The translations under genes were made by a program, and so were the position numbers. Below the pieces are notes generated by a model. It was not told where the DNA came from. It saw only the letters and a program-made list of their open reading frames with translations, and searched no databases. DNA of 64,000 nucleotides from Lepidonotus clava (taxonomy: Eukaryota; Annelida; Polychaeta; Phyllodocida; Polynoidae), in the NCBI GenBank assembly GCA_936440205.1, contig OW387136.1, forward strand, positions 17,394,788-17,458,787, given 5' to 3'. This document shows, in pieces, positions 43,401 to 55,400 of this stretch (within the stretch, counting starts at the first letter, position 1; every line of letters starts with the position of its first letter).

Positions 43401-46400
43401 ATAGGGAAACCCTTCTGAACAAAGACCATCTACTTGGCTCCTTACCCAATACAAAACCCAACGATGTATTTTACTGCATCACCACTCATAACCCCAAAAA
43501 TCCTCCTTTAGTGGACATCATTAGAGAAAACTGGCAACTTTTAGGCCGGTCTAAAATCACCCACACCATTCTCGATTCCAAAATTATTTTTGGTTTACGT
43601 TGAAATAAAAACTTAGGCGATGCCCTGGTAAGAGCATCTACCCGTGACCCGACCAGGAAGACGGGACTCAGGGGTCACCCGTGTAACCGACCAACTAAAT
43701 GCCGGTACTGTCCTCTAATCAATGAATCCAACAAGGTCAAGTCTCTGTGGAATGACTTTCGCTATACCCCTCTTTACAGTGTGAATTGCCAGAGTAGCAA
43801 TCTGGTTTATTTAATCACATGCAAAGAATGTGGTATTCAGTATGTCGGCCAAACAAAGAATCGTTTACTTACAAGGTTCCAGGGCCACTTCAATGACATA
43901 AATCATAATCTGGATACTACGGTGGCGAGACACTTCAACAGTTGCCCACCTGATAAACCAGGCCTCATTCGAGGTTTCAACATCTCTGTCCTATCTTTCA
44001 TTAGGGCCCCAGCAGACTCTGTGACTGCTCAGTCAGAGCGGGACAGAGAAGAAAAACGATGGATGCAACGACTCTCATCCATTGTCCCTAAGGGTCTGAA
44101 CCTCATGGACTAATCCACATCACTGCCATATTGATCAACTCCATCACAAATGTATAGATAAATTGCCAAAGACTTTCTTAAACCCTTCAGACAACTTCTG
44201 TGTGTGCTTTCACTCCATAAGTGCAGTCTGGTAAAAGGGTTGGCTGGACGTTAAACTTACCCATCAGACAAACAATTCAGTCCTTAATATATGGTACATA
44301 TATGGACATCTGTGGTATATTGTGTAATAAAACTGATGTGAATCTCATAGCCCAATATACACGCTATTTGATGACTTGATCTACCCTTATTTTTTTCTTG
44401 AGCTATGTTCCCTGAACGCAACAGTTTTATTTTTGTCTGATATATTTGACCTAATCAATCGACAAAATTTCAAATGTTTAAGTACAGTTTAAAAAAAGTA
44501 AGACCCAGGCATTGCTGGAAAAATTGAGAGAAATATCCCTCTGCATATATCCCTACGATAACATTTCTTTTGAAAATATTTCAGATAGAATTGGAAGTTA
44601 TGACTGTTCCTCAATTAAACTTCCACCCTTCTTGTACAGGCTTTTGGTTTTAGATAAGGGGCACTGGTCAGCAAATCATACCTCCCTTACCTGAACCCCG
44701 TTCATGGCCCCAAAATTACCTCATACACATATCGATATCCATTACCCTGGTAGGGTCCCATGCTGGGGTTACGCAAGGATAAAAAAAAATGCCACTGTGG
44801 CGAATTTGCAGGTGGATGGATTAGCCATATTTATGTGGGAAGAATCACCCATATTTACCTTTTTTGTAAAGACGCATGTAATGCATCAAGTACAAAATAA
44901 CAAATTTTCAAACAAGCAAAAACATTTGTATCCCAAGAAAAGCGTAGAAGCAGTTATCATGTAATGACTTACTTTTATTGCCCTAGACCCCTAAATTCGA
45001 CATGGCCACATGGCCGTTTAAGACACTAATGACATGGGACATGGGCTTTTCTTAAATTCGACATGAGGACAGGGCCATTTCGTTTCATAAATTCGACATG
45101 CGACATTGGGACCCCCCTTCAAGGGCCCCACTATTCCTTTCATTGATTCACATGCCGAGCTATATACATGTTATATAGTGATTATTGGTAAAACAACATG
45201 ATAATAACATTTTATTGAGGAGTGGGTGCTAGTAAAATTGCACAAACTGCATAAAATGTTTTAATTAAGTCGTACGCTGGTCTTGAGTTTCACAGCATGT
45301 TTGTTGTGAGGTCTTTTGAATAAGAAATCTCCATTCTTTCAGATGTTCCTCCTCCATTGGAGGATATGTCCGAACTGCTGAAGCAGGTAGACATCATTAA
45401 GGACGTCCGACAGACTAAACAACAGAATGTTCCAGCAAAAACTGCCGTAAAACATAATACTCCTTCACCAGTGCAAGGGGAACGTGCGGTCAACAAGCAA
45501 ACAAACAAGTCACCAAAAAATGAAGAGACACAAGCAGAGAAGGTAAATGCAAACCCAGTTAACATGTAATATGCAGCTCCGGTCTTCTCTGTCCGTTACT
45601 GTCAGTGTTCGAAACTTTATTTTGCGCACCATCCAGGAGCAGAGGCTTCAAGAATGTGCGCCTGGGACCTTGTCCATGCACACCCCTAATATAAAGGTAT
45701 GAAAATTAATTGAAAAAACGTGCACTCACTGGGTGCACAATGCCAAAATTAGTGTATCTAGCGGCGGAAAAATGCGGGCTGGCCGCAGGGTGCTATCTTA
45801 ATTTCAAACACTGACTGTGTGTGGTGAATATTCACAGTCAAACCGTGAAACGATCGTAGGTACTTTTTTTGGGCGGCTATGTTCCTATTGCCTAACAGCT
45901 ACTCCAACAAAAGACCATATGACTTTACAGGTAGAATGGTCACCAAGGAATGCCACCAACACCAATGTATTCCACTAGCTCCTATACCCCTCCGTAAGGG
46001 TTTAGTTTCAGTATAACTCTCCGTCCGTTTTTTCCTTAGGGGTTGGCACTTGCTGATATGCACCATCCCCTGCTACCGATCAAAGTTTAAGCCCTTAGCT
46101 GAGCATACCAAAGCAGGTGCCACCATCACGCACATGCTCACTGAGCAAGAGTTGTTGTGACTGTTTCACTCTATTTCAACTGCTGCTCATCTTCAATCTA
46201 TTATTAGTTTATAGTTTATTTATTGTTGTTATCTGTTATTCATTATGCTCGTGTCAACCACTGACCAGGTGACCACCCCTTCCCTCTTATCTTTCTACAT
46301 TCTTCTCATTTTACTGTACAATCTTGCAGAACTCATAAGGCTACTTAAAGGGAGGGGCCAGTGACCATAAATTTGTATACTGCCGGGATCTTTACCATCC

Positions 46401-49400
46401 AGGGAATAACCATACCAAATTTTATGCTTTTATCTCTAATAGTTTTTATTCTATTCACATTTGTTTCCTTCAAACTGAGTTTCCCTGTCTGCAGCTGACA
46501 GTGCCTGCACAGAGCAATTATCCGTATGTGACGTCACAAGCAGAACAGTTGAAAAATGATAAAACTGAAAAAATAACAAAACTAATCTAGTGTTTTTTAT
46601 GAGCCCAAAAGTATTCAAAATAACCAAATAAAATGATTCATGAAAGAAAAATCAAAAAAATATTTTATCATGGGATTTATAATTTTGAAATTTAAATATA
46701 ACGGTTTTTATATGACGTCACATACAGACAGCCTATGTACAGGGGTACAGGGGACTCAATATGTGGTCTGATAAAGGAACACAGTTTTCTATTATAAGGG
46801 GTCACTTCAAAGTTATGATAATGTGATATATTTATATTTTAGCACTTTACCTATGGTAGGATATGATAATTTACCAATGTTGAAATTTCACTGGCCCCTC
46901 TCTTTAAAATGATCACAACAATAACTTTGACCTACCATCTGGTGGACATTCTAACTGAAAATAATAGATCTTGCTTATGCCCTCTACTAAGAAGCAGCCT
47001 AACTAACATTTACTTATTTACCATCTTGTACCTGAGGTAAACAAGTTGCAATTGGTGTGATATACAGACAGTTCACACACAGAAGCGATGCTATTGTTTG
47101 AAAATGGCAATTTGGAGTATTTTACACATTTATGAGAAAGAATTTGGTTTCTAATGTATGCAATTTCTCTGAGAATACCTCCTTAACTATGACATAACAC
47201 CCCGTGGGGGTTCCGGGGAAGAATAGGCCCCCAGTAGCCCCTGCTGATCGTAGAAGGCGACAATAGGGGGGACCCAGCACTGACCAAGTGGTTCTTTGGG
47301 TTCGATTCCCGGTTGGTGCTTGGTTCACTAAGGGATGAGGTACAGCAAAAATGATTTCCAGGTTTTGATTGCCTGCTGTTTGCCCGCCCTATCACCTTCA
47401 TCTTATAGATACAATCACCAAAGACAGAATTTGTTCCAACTTGTTTTCGCTGTGAAAATGACCCTGGTTGTCAGTAAGGCGTAAAACCTCCATCACTCAC
47501 TCAGTATGACATAACCATTCCCATAATAACTAATGTGTAAAAATTCCAAATGTATCGGGGAAATTATAGCCCCATGGAAATTTTTCAGAGGAAACTTTTA
47601 ATACCCTTTTATTCAAATTACTATCAGATCTAATGATTAGCTGGTAATGATAGTTAATATAATATAATGATATTGTACATTACTAAAGGGGTTTCACAGG
47701 CGCTGTAGTCGAGTATGGCTGCTTATCTGCTATTGTAATGTGGTGGGAAGGTAGTTTTTTTAAATTACTAAATTGGTTAATGATAGTTCATATAATATAT
47801 AATACTATATTTTACTAAGGTTTAACTCAAATGTGTGGTGTATCCCCAAAGTTGGGCCCTTGTAACTTAAGGTGAGATTTGAAAATTGAGTGACACGCTT
47901 CTCTACATTTTCTGATGAATTCTATGGCCCTAGACCCCTAAATTCGACAGGGCGACATGGCCCTCTTTGGGCTTAGTGACATGGGACATTGCTATTTCTT
48001 AAATTCGACAGGGCGACATGGCTATTTCTTAAATTCGACAGGGCGACATGGCCTTTTCTTAAATTCGACAGGGCGACATGGCCGTTTTTTAAATTCGACA
48101 TGCGACATTGGGACCCCCCCATCAAGGGCCCCAATTCTGCACAAGCAATTATGCGTTTAGCTAGATACCGAGAAAACAGAGATTGCCATGTAAAAGGACA
48201 ACAGTCCATAATTACCATCAAATGGGTCATTATTTTCGCCAAAGACAAAGACAAAATGTACGAGGATAACAATTCGTGATTACCTTCAAATGGGTCATTA
48301 TTATCACCTTTGACAGAGCACTCAAACATGTGCCTACCTCCGTGACTCGTCAAGGCCAAGTTCAAAACAACCTGAGATGAAAAAAAAAGTTTCTTCTCGC
48401 TTGTTAGAAATAACCTGTATTAAAATAAACAAAAAGATACATCCTTTTCTCAGCTGCCCCAAAAAAGCCGTGTAATATTTCATTCAATTTGTTTTTTGTT
48501 AGATGATGTTTCATGATTATCTTATTTTCTCGTGGCTTCCATCCGTGGTTTATCATGAGAAAGATTACTTCATGAGAATGGATACCCAATGGGGAACCGG
48601 GGATGGGGGCTCCTGTTAGAGCTCCCTGGGAAGAATGTTTCCTCAGTATCCCCTGCTTGTCGTAAGGGGCAACCCTGTGCCCCTAACAGGGTCATCAAAG
48701 GCCGCGTGTGTGGTGTCCTTTCTATGGGACATTGCCACTATTCAAAAAGAGTAGGCTATCGAACCAGGTGGCAGGTTTCTCCCAAATCATATCATAGATT
48801 CGGTCACTGCCCTTGTGGTGTAAAAACTAGCTGCAAAGCTTTATCTTGTGCAATCAAAGAAGTAAATATACAACTTGATTCTAATTCTTGAAGAAGAAAT
48901 GTGGAGCCCAAAAGGGGGATACGTATCGGATAATTTATATATGCATTATCATTAAGTACATTCAGTAAAGAACTTAACTCTCTATACTTTTATCCCTTGT
49001 TTTTTCAAGAGTAAAACGACACAAGTCCCTTCCCCAGCGAAGAGTAATTGTGGATCCTTTGGTGGAATGAAAAAAGGGTTCCTTTTTGGTGGAGGTGGAG
49101 GTCAAAAGAAGAAACAACAGGCATCCCCAGCTAAAGATGCAGAAAAGGACATGCCTTTCATCAAACCTAAGACTACACTGGAAAAGGAGCGAGAGCTACC
49201 AGAGGTCCAGCAGGCTATGCAAGCTGGACAGCATTTCCTACAAAATAAAGGTAAATATCTTATCAAAACATTATAGGTTGAAACTGCTAGATAAAATCTA
49301 AGAAAGGATCCTAGAGTCTGGGGTCCATGGGCCACCCTGTACCCCGAACTGTCAGGGTCATCAAATGCCGGGTGTGTTGTGCCCTTTCTATGGGGCATAG

Positions 49401-52400
49401 AAAGAGAGTATGGTCTCTCAGCCAGTGGCAGGTTTCTCCTAGATCATATCATAGATACGGTCACTTAAAGTTGAAAAGCATTACCTTGTGCAGTCTGGAA
49501 AAAACCCTGAAGGTTTGGCTGGATGTTAAACTACCCCAACAAATGAAGAAACTTAATTCAGGAATGACAGGTTTTTTTTGTTAATGTTTTCAAAAGTTTG
49601 ACCAAAAGGGCATGAAACAGTGTGTGACTATAACTCACATGTGTACATCTTTTTTAAATAGCTGAAAAGTCGTTAAATGGTTCCAAATCAAGAGAAGCTG
49701 TGTATCACATATTCTGCCACAATTTCTGAGCTTACAACACCATGAAAGCTTTGTGGGAAGTGATTACATTTTGATAACTGATTTGTTTTTCTTTTTGTTT
49801 TAAGCAGTAGCATCGAAGTAGAGATATGCACTAGCCTCGTCCACTTGTTACACATGCATTTTGAAAACTGAATTGAATAACTGAAACTGGACGCCATAAG
49901 TAATTATAATTGTTTGAATGCTATCGGAAGAGCTCTGTACAAGAGAGATAGAATAAAGATATCTATATATAAAAAAAAGGGCATATAAACCCATGCCCCC
50001 AGTAAGCATTCCGTCCTTCCAGCCAGGCATTTTTGCTTTGGGGGCGTCCTATCGTGTATAGATATATTGGTAAGTGCCCCCCCCCCAAAGCTTACCATCA
50101 GACGTTCAAGTAGTATCTAAATTGAGTGTGCATACGGTTATGCAACTTTTTTTGCCTAGACCCATGTTCCCCATGTGTAACAATTACCCCCTCCTCTCCT
50201 CTCCTCTCCTCTAGAGCTCACCTTCCCCATTCAGCAAAACAATACGAAGTAGAGGTGTGGCTTGGGCATTGATGCCTCCTGATTAGATGAATGTGTGAAA
50301 GATTGACTTCTGAGCACTAGTCAAGCTTACAAGAAACGCTATACACGGGTCCTTGATATAGAGGTGTGTAAAGTTTGGGAGCCCAGAAGGCCCAGGTTGG
50401 CCTAAACACAACATTAATTTGTTGTTTCCTGTAAATATTCAATGCTAGCGCTAGCCATTCACAAGTAGACTGCTTTCCGCTGGGCTTTCCCCATGGCAAC
50501 GGTTGGACAACCGTTACCAAGTGACTGACCTGGGATGGCCTGGGGTGCCTTAAAACATCTTAGAAGGGGGAACAATAGATAGCTTATCGTTTTGTGATGA
50601 TAAGGAGTTGGTGGTGGCCTCTGATTGGATAGAAATAATTCAGAAATATCATTACTGAAATATTATTTCAAAGCATATCTCATACATGCATAAAGATAAT
50701 AAAAGTATCAGTGGCCCGTTGCACAATGGGTTTCGTAACAACGAAAATATTGTAAACAACGAAAGAGTTCGTTGTTACTTTTATCTTAACAACGATGGTT
50801 TTGCAATATTTTTTTTCTATATTTAGAATAGCCTCAAAGAGCTGTAACTTTGACTTTATTTTTTCTAAATTTTTTCTAGTTTAGAACAATTAACAGAATT
50901 TAATTTCATTCATTAGATCCCGAGATATTGTATTTTCGTTACAACGAAACGTTTCGTTACTAAGCAAAAGTTCGTTGTGCTTTCGTTGTTTTATCTTAGT
51001 AACAAAATTCTATTGTGCAACGGGCCACAGGGAGAAGAAAGAAATTTGTGCTGTCCATTATTTAGAGGCGAAATGATGTTTCGCCTCTACTCCAATAAAG
51101 ACAAAAAGACACTGGATCTCGGAGAGCGACACTTTAGACATAGGAAATGTGAATGTCTCGCCTGGAACAAGTTAACTTCTGAAAATTTGTGATTTTCCAA
51201 TTTTACTTGTCTTGTCTGCCCTTTTTTCTCAGACATGTCATCTGTTACAGAGAAATTGATACATCCTGGTTAACCCTTTGCAGTGTCCGAAATTAAGCTC
51301 AAAATTTGTGCACACGTCGGGTGCACAGTTTATGAAGCTGTGCACCCGAGGTCTAGCCTTTGCACCCTTCTGATATACAGCAATGTTAAAAGCCATGAAA
51401 AATATGCACACTACGGGTGCATGGCCTTAAATATCATGCACCCGGCTGTGAAAATATGCGCGCCGGGTGCAGGGCGCAGCTTAATTTCGGACACTGCTTT
51501 GCTCCCCGGGATCGTTTCTCTAGATGTTCCCCAGGGCCTGGCCTACCCCCTACCCCCTTAGGGAGCCCCCAGTCATGGTTGGGCCAATGTTTGTCTTGAT
51601 GAGTATACAACATCATGTAGTATCTATTAATTGAACACTAATGAGGGAGTGATCATTTGTGGTGGTTAATGTTGATAATAATGTGTACACAGACCTACAA
51701 TACACAAGGATGGCCCACAGCTTAGCTCCACTCACACCTCCCATAACAACTCAGTTCGCACCTCCATTGTCCGAGCCTGACTGCAGAGTTGTTGTAGCCC
51801 AAGTGCCCACCTGTTGGTGGAGCTCTATTGTTTTCACCCTTCGTTATCAGGGGCCCCCTCAGGGTATTTTGTGAATCTATCTTACATTTATGTACAAATA
51901 ACTTCATGAAATACTTTGATTATGAATATAAGAATCTCATGAACGATACTGTAGGGGAATGGGCTTTATGTCAATGTGTTTTTCACAAAAATCCAAGTAG
52001 TTCTACCTTGTTGTCTGCACTACCTTTTAGACTTTTAGGCCCGTCTATAGACGGCCTTGGGGACAACAGGGGGTGTGCCAGGCCCGTCTATAGACGGCCT
52101 GGGGGAGCAAAGGGTTAATTAATAAATTAAGGTTCCAGATCTGGGGACAAATAGTCCATTCCACTTTTTTTTCAAAAAACATCATATAAAATAAATTTTG
52201 ATGTTTGAAAATGATGAAATATTTCGATTTTTGCCAAGTCATGGTGTTTTCAAAAAAAGCCGGTACAAGTTGAAAAATACTGGCACCCGGCGCCCGGCAA
52301 CAGTGCAAGTGCACGTGCACTAAAGGTCAGACATAGTCTTTTGGTCTTTGAGGCACCCGGCAACAATATGCAGGGATGTAAGTTTTCAGATTTTAACCTG

Positions 52401-55400
52401 ATTTCAGATTTTTTCACATCACCGCCTCAAATAATAATTTTCAAACTGAATTCCGTACATGACATTTTACAGCATTTTAAGATTATTCTTAATTTTCTCT
52501 CTGGGGTTTCAGCTTTTTTCATTAACCCCGACTTACATCCCTGAATATGATATAAAAAGCACTTATAACTATAGTGGTCTAAACTGCGCAGAAACACCCT
52601 GCAGCTCCCCCAGCCATTGTGCAGGGTTTTGAAAATGGGGTGGCGCGCTATTGAAAATGTTTTACCTTAATCAGTTTGGGCCGAATTTTACATTAAAAAA
52701 CGCAAATAGTTTGGAAAAAGGGAGGGGGCGCCCCCCCCCCTCTGGATCCGCCACTGCCCAATGTCAATCACTTGAACTACGGCACAGCTACTTAATGACA
52801 AATTCCTAAGACTATTTCGCCTCTCATGAAGGCTCCGCTCCAGGATAGACATTATGACTTGTTGAAAACAGTATTCAGCCTTTATATAGGCCCTAGGTCA
52901 TTATTTGCTTCATAACAGTGGTCGTATGATGTCTCAAGTGGAATTTTCATTCTGAACTCATTTGTGTCTTATTATATTTCTTATATAAATTCTTTCATAC
53001 AACAAGTGCTATAATATGCACCTTTCTAGACTTATTCAATAGGGGCCTTCCATGAAGTATGTATGCATCAAGGGGGGAGGGGGGATTCGAAACTTTTGAA
53101 AATGTGTGTATGTTTTAGTACAAATACAATGCACATCTTTGCCCAAGGGCGGGTGGGTTCTGAAATTTTTGAAAATGTGCACATATACTGATTGGAAGGC
53201 CCCTAACGATTTAAATATAGAGACACAAGGCCCGACTCGTAATGACACAAGGTCGAATGATTAATAATAATTCACTAAATTATTACAAACCATAAGGCAA
53301 GCAGAATTTATCTTGCGTTACACTTAGGCAGAACGTGTGACCCTTCTTTAGTGCACCATGGCCCTTGTCTATAATTAAGAGGCCTCCATTAAACAATGTA
53401 ATGTGTATCTCAAAGCAGGAGACATGATATTAATTGCGATAATGATCACAGCACAATGGCTGCTACTCGGCTAAGCCAATTACATATGAATCCGACTTCA
53501 AACAAATAGGAATGAAAGTTGAGCTTCTCTTCAGTTGATGTAATGAAGGATATTACTTTAATCAATAGAATAATTATAAGGCGGCTGATACTTTTTGAAC
53601 TTTAATAGTTTAATACGCTTTAAATATAATACCAGCCGCCTTATTCGAGGCTCTCCTTCCTAGGTCGGCGTCACATGCAACTATGTCACAATGAAACAAA
53701 GAGAGATTAATTCCTACCTCGCCCCGAAAGGGCTTAAATAACCCATATTTGGGCTTATTTGGGCTTACATCGCAGAGATTTTGATATATAGAACACATTG
53801 GCACAGTTAAAATATTCCAAATTGGGCCAAATTAGACATTCAAGCCTGGAATCCAAATTGTTATGATCGTTACGGTGACCGCGCGGGCGCCATTGTGGCA
53901 GAATCGGCTGATGCAACCAAGTCACGCTCTGAAACCCCTCCCGAAAGGGCTTAGATAACCTATATTTGGGCTTATTTGGGCTTACATTGCTGAGATTTGG
54001 ATATATAGTATACAAATAAATTGTGAAAATGGGCCAGGCTGGGACATATTTGACATACAAGCCCGGAATTCAAACCGTTATATCGATACGGGAACACTGG
54101 GCGCCCGCCATTGTAGGCCAATGCCTCGTTTTCGATCGGAGAAGAAGGGATCTGGGTCAATGTCTGAATATTCAACAAATTTGCATGCCTATTTCACCAT
54201 GAACTCAGTCGATCTAACTTAAGTTATTGGTATACATAGATAGATTTCGATCCATAGATAAGCATCCCACTGTCTAAGAATCGATAATAATGCGAAATAA
54301 CGCGTTTAAACGCGTAAATGCATCGCGCCATTTTCTTGCAATCCTTCGCCTCCCCCGGTGACACTGTCAGACCGCCCCGCGCTGGCGGCGGGGACGGTTG
54401 GTTGTTACCGGGGGCTGCGCCTTCTCCGCCTGTTTACCCGGATTACGCCGGTATCTGATGCTTTCAATATATATATTTTGGACGTCTGGACTCCCTTAAA
54501 CGCATACAACACATTGACAATTCATGCGTGAATCATGCGTTTGTATCGAAGGCAAAACATTGGATCGATCGGACAAGTGGAGGCACTGTCACTGCTGTCA
54601 GACCGTCAACATGGCGTCAACGGTTCAACCCTTCGCCGGGTTCTCTCCCCGTCACGCCTGCAACGATACATTGAACTCAGAAAACCTGGATGATATTTAG
54701 ACTAATATATCAATTGTGGAGGATTTAAGCATTCGGATGTATTCAGGACTCCAGGCGTTAAAGGTGGGTTCATATATTTTTTTCAGCTTTTGAAATGATA
54801 GTCTACCGTTGAAATAAGCCTAAACTAGGCTAGAGGCCTAACGCGCATTGGTCGGACACTTGCAATCTGAAAAATAATTATTTAGACCTTATTAGGCCTA
54901 TCAAAATGAAATCCATGTATATATCTATGTTTTCCTATATCTCATGGTCCTATTTATCATATAGTTTGTTCATTTTAGGCCTGGAAACGCTTGCAATAAT
55001 ATTTTACAGATGGTATGAAAAAATGACTGGACTCAGACTCAGATAGGCTAGGCCTAAGCCCCCTCCGACACTGTCAATATAATTATTATGGCGTCTCCAA
55101 AAGCAATTATTTATGATCCAAACATTAAAAGATTTGAGAAATTGTCACTATAGTGTCATTTTTTTCTGACCTACCACCAAAATATTCAATCTGAACTTAA
55201 ATATGTCTAGGCCTAAGTCACTGTCAGTGTCAGAATCATTCCCATTCAATGTTGAAACATAGGCGTCACACTGTCAATAAGTTCTCCGGTGCTGTCAGTA
55301 AGATTTAAATGATTCAAAGATTAGATTATTTGTGAAATTGTCACTATAGTGTCATTTTTTCCGACCTACCATCAAAATATCTGAATCATTAATATTATTA

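Larger units (their letters stand above)
40445..45342. other. Intron 1 of the STI1-domain gene
   Basis: 4898-bp intron loaded with elements: two CAGG-ended MITEs (40749, 40894), a foldback (41243-42085), a long hairpin (42118-42375), a Penelope-like fossil (43215-44275) and two AAATTCGACA-repeat elements (41455, 44977). No other gene seen. Confidence 0.7.
45543..49009. other. Intron 2 of the STI1-domain gene
   Basis: 3467-bp intron with a CAGTGT MITE (45603), a TTAA-flanked element (46349), a SINE (47199), an AAATTCGACA element (47924), a short tandem repeat (48200-48308) and a SINE (48580). The rest is AT-rich. Confidence 0.65.

Noticed and set aside
43215-44275. Intact Penelope-like element
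   Set aside because: It lacks the reverse-transcriptase core and is broken; treated as a fossil.
45290-45565. Minus-strand open frame
   Set aside because: Antisense shadow of STI1-gene exon 2.
47973-48365. 130-codon minus-strand open frame
   Set aside because: Made of the AAATTCGACA repeat element and a short tandem duplication; no gene support.
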